A DNA stretch of 64,000 nucleotides from Streptomyces coeruleorubidus (GTDB taxonomy: Bacteria; Actinomycetota; Actinomycetes; Streptomycetales; Streptomycetaceae). The notes beneath the pieces were generated by a model that was not told where the DNA came from, did not search any database, and worked only from the letters and a program-made list of their open reading frames with translations. Made by a program: the position numbers and the translations under genes. The stretch spans positions 4,197,001 to 4,261,000 of the forward strand of contig NZ_CP023694.1 of NCBI RefSeq assembly GCF_008705135.1, read 5' to 3'. How positions within the stretch are numbered: the first letter of the stretch is position 1; each line of letters starts with the position of its first letter. Positions 8,961-17,271 of this stretch are shown in pieces.

Positions 8961-10138
8961 CAGCCGGCCTCCTCGAGGACGTGCGCCAGGTCGGCGGCGT
9001 GCGCCCGCAGCCGGTGGACCGGCCCGAACAGCAGCTCGTCGCCCGCGGCGCGCTTGAAGTACAGGTGCACGTCGTGCTCCCAGGTGACACCGATACCACC
9101 GTGCGACTGGATCCCCTCGGCGGCGGCACCGCGCAGGGCCTGAAGCGCCTGCGCGAGGGCGAGGCCGCCCACCCGCTCCCCCTGGGCGGTCGCCCAGGCC
9201 GCGTAGTACGCGGCCGAGCGGGCCGCCTGCACCTGGACGTACACGTCGGCCAGCCGGTGCTTCACCGCCTGGAAGGAGCCGATCGGCCGCCCGAACTGCA
9301 CGCGCTGCCCGACGTACTCGACGGTTCGCTCCAGCACCCGGCCGGCGGCGCCGACGGCCTCGGCGGCGAGACAGGCGGCGGCGGTGTCACCGAGCCGGGC
9401 GAGGGCCGCCAGGACATCATCGCCGCCGTGACCCAGCAACTCTGCTTCGACATGACGGAGTTGCAGGCGGGCTTGGGCGCGGGTGGCGTCCAGCGCGGTC
9501 CGCCGTACGCGGGTGAGACCGGCCGCGGCACCGCGCACGAGGAAGAGCAGGACGCGGGAGCGGGCGAACCCGCCGGCGTGCGCGGCGACCACGAGCAGCC
9601 GGGCACTGTGCCCGTCGAGGACCTGGTCGACCTGCCCGTACAGCCGCCAGCCGCCGTCGGCCTGCCGGGCCTGCACGCCCCCGGCCCGCCCGCCGCCGGC
9701 CCACTCCCCGCGCGGGTCGTGGCCGGTGAGTCCGAGCGCGGTGGCGAGGGCGGGGCCCGGTACCGCGAGGGCCGCGGTGAGTGCGCCGGAGGCGATCCGC
9801 GGGAGCAGGTCGGCCCGCTGGGCGTCGGTGCCCAGGGCGAGCAGCAGCGGTGCCGTGAGTACGGCCGTCGCGAGCAGCGGGGAGGGGGCGAGGGCCCGGC
9901 CCGTCTCCTCGCAGGCGAGGGCCAGCTCGGTGACCGAGCAGCCGGCACCGCCGTAGCCCTCAGGGAGGGCCAGTCCGGGCAGGCCGAGCTGTTCGGCGAG
10001 GGCGGTCCACAGGGCCGGGTCGTGCCCGGCCGGGGTGTCGACGGCGGCCCGCAGCTCCTCGGGGCCGCACCGCTTGTGGAGCAGTTCGCGCAGGGTGCGG
10101 CGGATCTCGTCCTGTTCGGCCGTGAAGCGGGCGTCCAT
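8960..10138 (-). CDS. acyl-CoA dehydrogenase, small-subunit type
   Basis: A 392-residue ACAD with helical N-domain (QDEIRRTLRELL), a beta domain that is shortened and lacks the usual WCQG/YTS FAD segment, and a C-terminal helical domain with VQFGRPIGSFQAVKHRLAD and SHGGIGVTWEHDVHLYFKR. In steroid-type alpha2beta2 ACADs each subunit supplies part of the active site; this looks like the beta type. No alpha gene is adjacent; the lone alpha-type gene at 32114 in the same regulon is a possible partner (inference). The ATG at 10138 has GGAGGTGG 8 bp upstream and lies just inside operator B1. Confidence 0.9.
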   Translation of the reverse strand: MDARFTAEQDEIRRTLRELLHKRCGPEELRAAVDTPAGHDPALWTALAEQLGLPGLALPEGYGGAGCSVTELALACEETGRALAPSPLLATAVLTAPLLLALGTDAQRADLLPRIASGALTAALAVPGPALATALGLTGHDPRGEWAGGGRAGGVQARQADGGWRLYGQVDQVLDGHSARLLVVAAHAGGFARSRVLLFLVRGAAAGLTRVRRTALDATRAQARLQLRHVEAELLGHGGDDVLAALARLGDTAAACLAAEAVGAAGRVLERTVEYVGQRVQFGRPIGSFQAVKHRLADVYVQVQAARSAAYYAAWATAQGERVGGLALAQALQALRGAAAEGIQSHGGIGVTWEHDVHLYFKRAAGDELLFGPVHRLRAHAADLAHVLEEAG

Positions 10139-10155
10139 CGTGGTACCACCTCCGC

Positions 10156-10246
10156 ATCTGACGGTGCGTCATATTAGGGCGGAGGGCCGGGGATGCCCAG
10201 AGCTCTGCCGTGGTTGTGCCGGGCGTTATCTGATGTACCGTCAGAT
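10156..10246. promoter_or_regulatory. two palindromic operators in a divergent promoter (sites B1, B2)
   Basis: B1 is ATCTGACGGTGCGTCATAT at 10156-10174, 17 bp upstream of the ACAD start. B2 is ATCTGATGTACCGTCAGAT at 10228-10246, ending 2 bp before the ATG of the Ltp-like gene at 10249. Here each divergent gene has its own copy, 72 bp centre to centre, unlike the close pairs at other promoters. B2 overlaps the translation start region, so a bound protein would block a leaderless or very short-leader transcript. Confidence 0.8.
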
Positions 10247-10248
10247 TC

Positions 10249-11418
10249 ATGGTTGCCCGGAGGAAAGTGGCCGTCGTCGGCGTGGCCCTCTCGGACTGCG
10301 GCCGCGTGGACGACGCGACCCCGTACGCGCTGCACGCCCAGGCGGCCCGCCGCGCCCTGGCCGATTCGGGCCTGGACCGCTCGCTGGTCGACGGCTTCGC
10401 CTCGGCGGGCCTGGGCACCCTGGCCCCCGTCGAAGTCGCCGAGTACCTGGGCCTGCGCCCCACCTGGGTCGACTCCACCTCCGTCGGCGGCGCCACCTGG
10501 GAGGTGATGGCGGCCCACGCGGCGGACGCGATCGCGGCCGGGCACGCGCGCGTGGTGCTGCTCGCCTACGGCTCGACGGCCCGCGCGGACGTCAGAGCGG
10601 GCCGTCGCACGGGGACGTTGTCCTTCGGCACGCGCGGCCCCCTCCAGTTCGAAGTCCCCTACGGTCACACCCTGATCGCCAAGTACGCCATGGCGGCCCG
10701 CCGCCACATGATCGAGTACGGCACGACGATCGAGCAGTTGGCGGAGGTGGCGGTCCAGGCCCGGGCCAACGCGGCCCTGAACCCGGAGGCGATGTTCCGT
10801 ACCCCGGTCACGGTGGACGAGGTCCTGGTCGGCCCCATGATCGCCGACCCCTTCACCAAGCTGCACTGCTGCGTCCGTTCCGACGGCGGGGCGGCGGTGC
10901 TGCTGGCGGCGGAGGAGTACGTACGGGACTGCCGCACGTCCCCGGTGTGGGTGCTGGGGAGCGGGGAGCACGTCTCGCACGCCGCGATGTCCGAGTGGCC
11001 GGACTTCACGGTGTCCCCGGCGGCGGTGAGCGGACGGCTGGCCTTCGAGCGGGCGGGCGTACGGCCGGACGAGATGGACTTCGCGGAGATCTACGACGCG
11101 TTCACCTACATGACCCTGGTGACGCTGGAGGACCTCGGCTTCTGCGGGAAGGGCGAGGGCGGGGCGTTCGCGGAGAAGGGCCGGCTGCGGGTCGAGGGCG
11201 GGGAGCTTCCGGTGAACACCGACGGGGGCGGCCTGTCGGCTCAGCATCCCGGGATGCGGGGGCTGTTCCTGCTGGTGGAGGCGGTGCGGCAGTTGCGGGG
11301 GGAGGGCGGGGAACGGCAGGTGCGCAGGCGTGGCGACGGGTCGCTGCCGCGGCTGGGGGTGGCGTCCGGCACGGGCGGGTGGTTCTGCTCGTCGGGGACG
11401 GTGGTGCTCGGGGTGTGA
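10249..11418 (+). CDS. Ltp-type thiolase-fold protein without the nucleophilic Cys, probable CoA retro-aldolase
   Basis: A 389-residue paralogue of the protein at 205. It keeps EIYDAFTYM (equivalent of the YDAF Tyr motif) and NTDGGGLSAQHPG, but the thiolase nucleophile region reads SVGGATWEV with no Cys. Ltp2-type aldolases of steroid degraders likewise lack thiolase chemistry and use tyrosines, so this copy more clearly points to retro-aldol cleavage. Its expected DUF35 partner is not adjacent but at 13509, in the next operator-controlled operon. The C-terminal about 40 residues are Arg/Gly-rich. The ATG lies 2 bp after operator B2 and has no SD. Confidence 0.87.
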   Translation: MVARRKVAVVGVALSDCGRVDDATPYALHAQAARRALADSGLDRSLVDGFASAGLGTLAPVEVAEYLGLRPTWVDSTSVGGATWEVMAAHAADAIAAGHARVVLLAYGSTARADVRAGRRTGTLSFGTRGPLQFEVPYGHTLIAKYAMAARRHMIEYGTTIEQLAEVAVQARANAALNPEAMFRTPVTVDEVLVGPMIADPFTKLHCCVRSDGGAAVLLAAEEYVRDCRTSPVWVLGSGEHVSHAAMSEWPDFTVSPAAVSGRLAFERAGVRPDEMDFAEIYDAFTYMTLVTLEDLGFCGKGEGGAFAEKGRLRVEGGELPVNTDGGGLSAQHPGMRGLFLLVEAVRQLRGEGGERQVRRRGDGSLPRLGVASGTGGWFCSSGTVVLGV

Positions 11419-11532
11419 CACCCCTTGGCCCCCGTCCGCGGGCATCTGCTTCCGAGAGCGGTATCGGAGGGCAGTCCAATTTTCCCCCTTTGGCCGTTTC
11501 CAATCGCTCGGACGAGTGGTTACGGTCCGGCC

Positions 11533-12909
11533 ATGGACGAGCTGACCAGGATCTTCCAGCGCGCCGCCGAGCACGCCGCCGCCTACCGCCGCTCGCTGCC
11601 CGAGCGGCCGGTGGCGCGGCCCGTCGACCACGCGGCCCTGCGCGCCGCGTTCTCCCGCCCCCTGAACCGCTCGCCCGCCGACCCGCTCACGGTGGTCGAC
11701 GAGTTGGCGGCCGCCGCCGAGGACGGACTCGTCGCCACCGCCGGGCCGCGGTTCTTCGGGTTCGTCGTCGGCGGGGCGCTGCCCGCGGCCACCGCCGCGG
11801 AGATCCTGGCCGCCGGGTGGGACCAGAACGCCTTCAACGCGGCGCTCTCACCCGCCGCCCTCGCCGCGGAGGAGGCGGCGGGCGGCCGGCTGAAGGACCT
11901 GCTCGGCATCCCCGCCACCGCGTCCACCGGGTTCGTCACCGGCGGACAGGCGGCCAACACCGCGGGGCTCGCGGCGGCCCGGCAGCATCTGCTCACCGAG
12001 GCCGGCTGGGACGTCGGACGCAGGGGGCTGGGCGGCGCCCCACGCCTGCGGGTGATCGCGGGCGAGGAGCGCCACGCCACCGTCGACCGCTCGCTGCGGC
12101 TGCTCGGCCTGGGCACCGACTGCCTGGAGACGGTCCGCACCGATGGACGCGGCGCCCTCGACACCGACGACCTGCGCCGCGTGCTGGCGTCCGACCCGGG
12201 CACGCCGGTGATCGTGTGCACCCAGGCCGGCAACGTGAACACCGGCGCCTGCGACGACCTCCGTACGGCCTGCGATCTCACCCACGCCCACGGCGGCTGG
12301 GTGCACGTCGACGGCGCCTTCGGCCTGTGGGCGGCCGCCAGCCCGGCGACCCGCCACCTCGTCGACGGCGTCGAGCTGGCCGACTCCTGGGCCTGCGACG
12401 GCCACAAGTGGCTGAACGTGCCCTACGACTGCGGCTACGCCTTCTGCTCCCGCCCCGCCGTCCACGCCGACGCCCTGTCGTACACCGCCTCCTACCTCAC
12501 CCGCGCCGACGGCACTCCGGCCGGTGGCGCCGACTTCACCACCGAGTCCTCCCGTCACGCCCGCGGCTTCGCCACCTGGGCGGCGCTGCGCGAACTCGGC
12601 CGTGACGGCGTCGCCGCGCTCGTGGACCGCTGCTGCCTGCTCGCCCGCCGCTTCGCCGACGGCCTGTCCGCGGCGGGCTACGAGGTGGTCAACGAGGTGG
12701 TCCTCAACCAGGTCCTCGTCGGCTTCGGCGACGACGCCCGCACCGACCGCGTCGTGCGGGCGGTCCAGAACGACGGCACCTGCTGGATGGGCGCCACCAC
12801 CTGGCGCGGCCGACGGCTGATGCGCGTCTCGGTGTCCGGCCACACCACGACGGAGGCCGACGTCGACCGGTCGATCGCGGCGATCGTGCGGCTGGCGCGG
12901 GCGTCGTGA
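11533..12909 (+). CDS. PLP-dependent group II decarboxylase family protein
   Basis: A 458-residue protein of the aromatic-L-amino-acid/glutamate decarboxylase family. PLP-site marks are TGGQAANTAGLAAARQHLL, the Asp of WVHVDGAFGLWA, and the Schiff-base Lys292 in CDGHKWLNVPYDCG. The reading frame extends upstream to 11425, but homology starts at MDELTRIFQRAAEHAA, so ATG 11533 is chosen. It carries no visible regulon operator, though it is flanked by two regulon units, and may only be read through from the Ltp gene. Substrate is not deducible; a tyrosine, DOPA or 2,4-diaminobutyrate-type activity is possible. Confidence 0.88.
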   Translation: MDELTRIFQRAAEHAAAYRRSLPERPVARPVDHAALRAAFSRPLNRSPADPLTVVDELAAAAEDGLVATAGPRFFGFVVGGALPAATAAEILAAGWDQNAFNAALSPAALAAEEAAGGRLKDLLGIPATASTGFVTGGQAANTAGLAAARQHLLTEAGWDVGRRGLGGAPRLRVIAGEERHATVDRSLRLLGLGTDCLETVRTDGRGALDTDDLRRVLASDPGTPVIVCTQAGNVNTGACDDLRTACDLTHAHGGWVHVDGAFGLWAAASPATRHLVDGVELADSWACDGHKWLNVPYDCGYAFCSRPAVHADALSYTASYLTRADGTPAGGADFTTESSRHARGFATWAALRELGRDGVAALVDRCCLLARRFADGLSAAGYEVVNEVVLNQVLVGFGDDARTDRVVRAVQNDGTCWMGATTWRGRRLMRVSVSGHTTTEADVDRSIAAIVRLARAS

Positions 12910-13004
12910 TCCCCGGGCCCTGGCCGGATGACCGGGAGGGGTGGAGCCCACGGCGTTCGGGCGCCGCGAGGGGGGGACCGCTCCGGGGCTTGTTGCCGCC
13001 GCTT

Positions 13005-13023
13005 ATCTGACGTACCGTCAGAT
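13005..13023. promoter_or_regulatory. perfect palindromic operator (site C)
   Basis: ATCTGACGTACCGTCAGAT: two perfect 8-bp arms around TAC, the best copy of the family. It lies 31 bp before the ATG at 13054 of the DoxX-like/DUF35 operon, where it would overlap the promoter or early transcript. Confidence 0.85.
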
Positions 13024-13053
13024 CCCGTCCACGGGCGGCGGCGACGCGGGAGC

Positions 13054-13509
13054 ATGGACATGGACACGATCTGGCTCACCGGAGCGGAATGGCTGGCCGT
13101 GCTGCGGATCGGGCTCGGGCTGTGGTGGCTGGAGAGCTGGCGGCACAAGGACCGTAAGGCCTGGTTCCAGAGGGGCACCGGCATCGCGTGGGCGGCCGGG
13201 ATAGCCGCCGAGCACCGCTGGAGCGCCGTACGTTCGGGCTTCGACAGGGTCGTCGCGCCCCACCCGCGCGCGATGGCGTACGTCGTCGTCTACGCGGAAC
13301 TCGCGCTCGGACTGGGCCTGATCACCGGCTTCCTCACCCCGGTCGCCCTGGCCGGCGGATTCCTCCTCAACGCCCTCTACTTCACCCTCATGATCCACGA
13401 CGTCGCCGAGCAGGGGCAGAACTCGATGATGGCGCTGATGTCGGTGGTCGGGCTGTTCGGGATGTCCTGGCAGACCTGGTCGCTGGACAGCGCACTGGGG
13501 CTGTTCTGA
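13054..13509 (+). CDS. DoxX-like small integral membrane protein
   Basis: About 151 residues with four predicted membrane segments (WLAVLRIGLGLWWLESW, YVVVYAELALGLGLITGFL, PVALAGGFLLNALYFTLM, MMALMSVVGLFGMSW), the pattern of DoxX/TQO small-subunit-like proteins. The longer frame from 12928 crosses operator C and is rejected; ATG 13054 has GGGAG just upstream. DoxX-like proteins often accompany oxidative steps or quinone chemistry; a role as electron-transfer partner for a pathway oxidoreductase is inference. Its stop overlaps the DUF35 start (TGATG). Confidence 0.82.
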   Translation: MDMDTIWLTGAEWLAVLRIGLGLWWLESWRHKDRKAWFQRGTGIAWAAGIAAEHRWSAVRSGFDRVVAPHPRAMAYVVVYAELALGLGLITGFLTPVALAGGFLLNALYFTLMIHDVAEQGQNSMMALMSVVGLFGMSWQTWSLDSALGLF

Positions 13510-13919
13510 TGACAGGGCGTTTCGACCTGCCCGAGCCGGACGCCTTCACCCGGACGTACTGGGAGGCGGCAGCCGAGGGCCGGCTGCTGATCCGCCGCTG
13601 CCGGGCCTGCGGCCGGACCCACCACTACCCGCGCGAGTTCTGCCCCCACTGCTGGAGCGAGGACGCCGTCTGGGAGCCCGCGAGCGGCCGCGCCACCCTC
13701 TACACCTGGTCCGTCGTCCACCGCAACGACCTGCCGCCCTTCACGGATCGCACGCCGTACGTCGCCGCCGTGGTCGACCTCGCCGAGGGGCCGCGGATGA
13801 TGACGGAGGTCGTGGGAACGGGGTCGGCGGGTGAGCTGTCCGCCGGGGCGGAACTGGAGGTCGCGTTCCGGGAGGGGATCCCGGTGTTCCGGGTCGTGCC
13901 GGGCGCGCCCGGCGGGTGA
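13509..13919 (+). CDS. DUF35 zinc-ribbon/OB-fold protein, second copy
   Basis: A 136-residue DUF35 protein with zinc ribbon C31-x2-C34 and C45-x2-C48 and an OB-fold tail ending EVAFREGIPVFRVVPG. It is the second DUF35 of the regulon and the probable partner of the Cys-less Ltp protein at 10249, from which it is separated by the decarboxylase and DoxX genes. Its start is coupled to the DoxX-like gene. Sequence differs clearly from the copy at 1367, so the two Ltp-DUF35 pairs probably act on different intermediates. Confidence 0.9.
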   Translation: MTGRFDLPEPDAFTRTYWEAAAEGRLLIRRCRACGRTHHYPREFCPHCWSEDAVWEPASGRATLYTWSVVHRNDLPPFTDRTPYVAAVVDLAEGPRMMTEVVGTGSAGELSAGAELEVAFREGIPVFRVVPGAPGG

Positions 13920-13950
13920 ACGGCACCGCCCCACGCGCTTGAATGGCCCC

Positions 13951-14604
13951 ATGGCCCCCATACGCGACCGGTCCATGACCGGCCCCCTCCCGGAAATCCA
14001 CGGCCGCGGCCTCCGTCTGCGCCCCTGGGACGCCACGTCCGGCTCCGATGTCGAGACATGGCTGCGCGGCATGCGAGACCCGGAGTTCCGGCGCTGGAAC
14101 ACCCCGCTCAGACTGGTCACCGACCGGACGAGCGCCCAGGAGTCGCTGCGCGCGCGGGCACAGAGCGCGGCGGAGGGCACGTCCGTGTCGTTCCGGGTCG
14201 CGGACGCCCGCAGCGACACGGCACTGGGCCACGTCGGCGTCAACGAGATCAAGTACCACATGAAGGTCGCCCGCGTCGGCTACTGGGTGCTCCCCGAGGC
14301 CCGCGGCCGGCGCGTCGCCACCCGGGCCCTCCTGCTCGCCGCCGACTGGGCCCTCACCGAACTCGGCCTGCACCGGCTGGAGCTGGACCACGCCGTCGGC
14401 CACGACGCCTCCTGCCGGATCGCCGAGCGGTGCGGATTCGCGTACGAGGGAACCCTGCGCGGGGCGATCTTCGAGGAGGGGCGGCACGACGCGTTCCGGG
14501 ACGCCCACCTGCACGCCCGGCTGGCGACGGATCCGGAACCGGACGCGGAAGCGGATGCCGATGCGGATGCGGATGCGGAACCGAAGCCGGGCGCGGGCCG
14601 ATAG
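13951..14604 (+). CDS. GNAT-family N-acetyltransferase with an acidic repeat tail
   Basis: About 217 residues, RimJ/RimL type: RGLRLRPWD opening, acetyl-CoA loop region VGYWVLPEARGRRVATRALL and the C-terminal CGFAYEGTLRGAIFEEGRHDAF phrase. ATG 13951 is used; an in-frame ATG at 13975 is the alternative. The last about 30 residues are a low-complexity Asp/Ala tail encoded by six tandem hexamers (14545-14580), which looks like a lineage-specific expansion. Peptide or antibiotic N-acetylation is possible; substrate unknown. Confidence 0.88.
   Translation: MAPIRDRSMTGPLPEIHGRGLRLRPWDATSGSDVETWLRGMRDPEFRRWNTPLRLVTDRTSAQESLRARAQSAAEGTSVSFRVADARSDTALGHVGVNEIKYHMKVARVGYWVLPEARGRRVATRALLLAADWALTELGLHRLELDHAVGHDASCRIAERCGFAYEGTLRGAIFEEGRHDAFRDAHLHARLATDPEPDAEADADADADAEPKPGAGR
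14545..14580 (+). repeat. six tandem GCGGAT-type hexamers inside a CDS
   Basis: Units GCGGAA, GCGGAT, GCCGAT, GCGGAT, GCGGAT, GCGGAA in a row encode Ala-Glu/Ala-Asp pairs at the C-terminus of the acetyltransferase. Unit length is a multiple of three, so copy-number change would not break the frame. Confidence 0.85.
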
Positions 14605-14656
14605 CCCGGGGCGTAATTCGGAGGTGCCGGCCGGGCCGCGGGCGGCACCATGGGGC

Positions 14657-15532
14657 ATGCGCACCGACGACTGGCACCTCACCCGGGACCTCGACGCCTT
14701 CCTGACCCGAGCCGGCGCCTTCCTCCACTCCCGACCCGGTCCGCACACCCTCCCGTTGACCGTCACGGACAACCTGCGCAGGCGCGGCCCGCACATCTAC
14801 GGCGACGGAGTGCCGGAGTTCGGCGTGCTGGAACAGGACGGCGCGGTCCGGGCGACGTTCTTCCGCACACCACCGCACCGGCTGAACCTCACCGTCCTGA
14901 CGGCCGAGGAGGCCGATGTGCTGGCCGCACGGCTGGCCGCCCTCGGGCAGCGCCTGCCCGGCGTGCACGCCGACCGCGACACCGCCACCGCGTTCGCCGA
15001 GGCCTGGCAGCGGCACACGGGCGTCACGGCCACCCTCCGAGAGCGCAACCGGCTCTACCGGCTCGGCACCCTGACCGTGCCCCGTCCCCTGCCGCCCGGC
15101 GGCCCCCGCGTCGCCGGTGAGGCGGACCGGGAGCAACTCATCCGCTGGCACGACGAGTTCGTCGCAGCTATCGGCTCGGGCGTCTTCCAGGACGCCGCCG
15201 AGTGGGCGGACGCCCGCATCGAGCAGGGCGGCATCACGTTCTGGGAGACGCCCGACGGCACCCCCGCCGCCATGGCCGGGACGACCCCTCAGGTCGCCGG
15301 CCAGATCCGCGTCGCCCCGGTCTACACCCCGCCCCACCTCCGCGGCCGCGGCTACGCGGGCGCCGCCACGGCCGAGGTCAGCCGCGCCGCCCTGGCCGCC
15401 GGAGCGCGGGAGGTGCTCCTCTTCACGGACCTGTCGAATCCCACCAGCAACGGCCTGTACCAGCGGATCGGATACCGGCCCGTGGCGGACTTCGCGGTGT
15501 ACGACTTCACGGGGCGGTCCGCGCCCGCTTGA
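14657..15532 (+). CDS. GNAT-family N-acetyltransferase
   Basis: A 291-residue protein with a divergent N-terminal half and a clear C-terminal GNAT domain: IRVAPVYTPPHLRGRGYAGA (acetyl-CoA loop R/Q-x2-G-x-G/A), then LFTDLSNPTSNGLYQRIGYR. The same two-part layout is common in Streptomyces proteins annotated as GNAT family. ATG 14657 is chosen because upstream frame is low-complexity shadow of the previous gene. The stop TGA at 15530-15532 overlaps the -35 of the promoter for the HEAT/MerR pair. Confidence 0.85.
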   Translation: MRTDDWHLTRDLDAFLTRAGAFLHSRPGPHTLPLTVTDNLRRRGPHIYGDGVPEFGVLEQDGAVRATFFRTPPHRLNLTVLTAEEADVLAARLAALGQRLPGVHADRDTATAFAEAWQRHTGVTATLRERNRLYRLGTLTVPRPLPPGGPRVAGEADREQLIRWHDEFVAAIGSGVFQDAAEWADARIEQGGITFWETPDGTPAAMAGTTPQVAGQIRVAPVYTPPHLRGRGYAGAATAEVSRAALAAGAREVLLFTDLSNPTSNGLYQRIGYRPVADFAVYDFTGRSAPA

Positions 15533-15551
15533 CCTTGACACCGTGACAAGG
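15533..15551. promoter_or_regulatory. MerR-type operator in a long-spacer promoter
   Basis: CCTTGACACCGTGACAAGG is a near-perfect 19-bp dyad. It sits between a -35-like TTGACC (15529-15534) and a -10-like TTCACT (15554-15559) with a 19-bp spacer, which is the geometry MerR-family activators act on. It precedes the HEAT-repeat gene and the MerR gene, so autoregulation by that MerR protein is likely (inference). Confidence 0.6.
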
Positions 15552-15579
15552 CCTTCACTGTGCCGAGGGGGTGGTCCCG

Positions 15580-16248
15580 ATGAGCATGCCGAAACAGGAC
15601 ACGGACACGGTTCGAGGTCTCCGGGGGCTGGAGGACAGCAGCTCGTCGGTGCGGCTGCGCACGGCGCTGGCGGTCGGCACGGCCCCCGACCCGCGGTTCA
15701 TCGGCAAGCTCATCGAACGATGCGCGATCGAGCCGGAGTTCTACGTCCGTGAAATGCTCACGTGGGCGCTCACCCGCCACCCGGCGTCGATGACGGTCCC
15801 GGGGCTTGTCGACGAACTCCGCTCGGAGCGTGCGCAGGCACGGAGCCAGGCGTTGCACACGCTGTCCAAGATCGGAGACCGGCAGGCGTGGCCGGCGATC
15901 ACGCGGGCGCTGCTGACCGACGCCGACGACGAGGTGGCGCGGAGCGCGTGGCGAGCGGCGGTCGTCCTGGTGCCCGACGGTGAAGAGGCGGGGCTGGCCG
16001 GAGTGCTGGTGACGCAGCTCGGGCGCGGCGAGCGGGAGACGCGGTTGAGTCTCAGCCGGGCGCTGATCGCGCTCGGTGAGGTGATCATGCCGACCCTGCG
16101 CGCGGCGATGACGGCGCCCGACCCCCGGGTGCGCGCGCACGCGATCGCCACGGAACGGCTGTCGCGCGACCCGGATGCCGGGTTCGAGTTCGCGATCGAG
16201 GAGGCGAAGCGCGTCGTGGCGCTCGGCCCGGCCGGCCAGGAGGAGTGA
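15580..16248 (+). CDS. HEAT-repeat protein, partner of the downstream MerR-HEAT regulator
   Basis: About 222 residues built of alpha-helical HEAT/PBS-lyase-type repeats (phrases such as DDEVARSAWRAAVVLV and DPRVRAHAIATERL). The ATG at 15580 has GAGGGGG at a good distance. No enzymatic motif is seen; HEAT solenoids bind proteins or nucleic acid. The gene is separated from the MerR gene by only a few bases, and that protein carries the same repeat type at its C-terminus, so the two may bind one another or share a ligand. Confidence 0.82.
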   Translation: MSMPKQDTDTVRGLRGLEDSSSSVRLRTALAVGTAPDPRFIGKLIERCAIEPEFYVREMLTWALTRHPASMTVPGLVDELRSERAQARSQALHTLSKIGDRQAWPAITRALLTDADDEVARSAWRAAVVLVPDGEEAGLAGVLVTQLGRGERETRLSLSRALIALGEVIMPTLRAAMTAPDPRVRAHAIATERLSRDPDAGFEFAIEEAKRVVALGPAGQEE

Positions 16249-16254
16249 CAGGCA

Positions 16255-17259
16255 GTGTTGATCGGTGAGGTGGCCCGGCGGTCCGGGGTCAGCGCCCGCA
16301 TGCTCAGGCACTACGACTCGCTCGGGCTGGTGCGGCCGACGGGCCGTACCGGCGCCGGCTATCGCGAGTACTCCAGCGAGGACATCCGGCGGATCTTCCA
16401 CATCGAGAGCCTGCGGTCGCTGGGGCTGTCGCTGCGTGACGTCGGGCGCGCGCTCGACGACCCCGGCTTCACGCCCTCGGAACTCGTCGACGACCTCGCC
16501 CGCCGGACGCGAGAACGCATCGCGGCCGAGACGGAGCTGCTCACGCGCCTGCGCCGGATCGGTGCGGCGGAGCCCGCCGGCTGGGAGGACGTCCTCCAGA
16601 TCGTCGCCCTCCTCCAGGCGTTGGGCTCGAAGAGCGCCGGAACGCGCCAGCGCGCGGCCCTGTCCTCGGTCGACGATGTCCCGGTGCCGGTGGAAGCACT
16701 GGTCGAGGCAGCGCTGAGGGAGACGGACCCGAACGTCGCCGGGGCCCTGCGATGGGCCTTGGCGCAGTCGGGCGAGGCCGGACTGGCGCTGCTGGCGGAG
16801 GGCCTGGGCTCGCCGGCGGCCGAGGTACGGAAGCGTGCCGTCCAGTCCATCGCCGAGATTCCGGACGACAAGGCGACCGCAGTGCTGCGGGACGCCCTCG
16901 CGCACTCCGACACCGTGGTCCGCAGGTATGCGGCTGTGGCGCTCGGGGCACGTGGAGTGGCCGACGCGGTCCCGACGCTCATCGGCATGATCGTCGAGGA
17001 GACGAAGGACGTCGACGCGGCCGACGCACTGAGCGCGCTGGCGAGTCGTCCCGCGTCGGCGGATCAGATCGCCTCCAGGCTCGTCGAGTGCCTCGCCGAC
17101 GGCACCGTCGGATCGTCCGCACGTCGACGGCTGACGCAGGCGCTCGCGGACATCCCGGGACACACGGCGTCACGTGCCCTCGCGGATCTGTCGCATGACG
17201 AAGACCGCGCCGTCGCGCTCACCGCGGCCTACATCCTCGGGATACGCGACACCCGGTAA
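16255..17259 (+). CDS. MerR-family regulator fused to a HEAT-repeat domain
   Basis: A 334-residue protein. Residues 1-70 are a MerR winged helix (IGEVARRSGVSARMLRHYDS, then YREYSSEDIRRI), residues about 70-115 a coiled dimerisation helix, and residues about 130-334 HEAT repeats (DPNVAGALRWALAQ, AAEVRKRAVQSIAE, DTVVRRYAAVALGA). Start is GTG 16255, followed by an in-frame TTG; AGGAGG lies upstream. Most MerR proteins end in a short metal- or drug-binding tail; replacement by a long solenoid suggests a protein or peptide signal. It probably regulates the promoter at 15533. Confidence 0.9.
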   Translation: MLIGEVARRSGVSARMLRHYDSLGLVRPTGRTGAGYREYSSEDIRRIFHIESLRSLGLSLRDVGRALDDPGFTPSELVDDLARRTRERIAAETELLTRLRRIGAAEPAGWEDVLQIVALLQALGSKSAGTRQRAALSSVDDVPVPVEALVEAALRETDPNVAGALRWALAQSGEAGLALLAEGLGSPAAEVRKRAVQSIAEIPDDKATAVLRDALAHSDTVVRRYAAVALGARGVADAVPTLIGMIVEETKDVDAADALSALASRPASADQIASRLVECLADGTVGSSARRRLTQALADIPGHTASRALADLSHDEDRAVALTAAYILGIRDTR

Positions 17260-17271
17260 CCCCCGGTCCGT

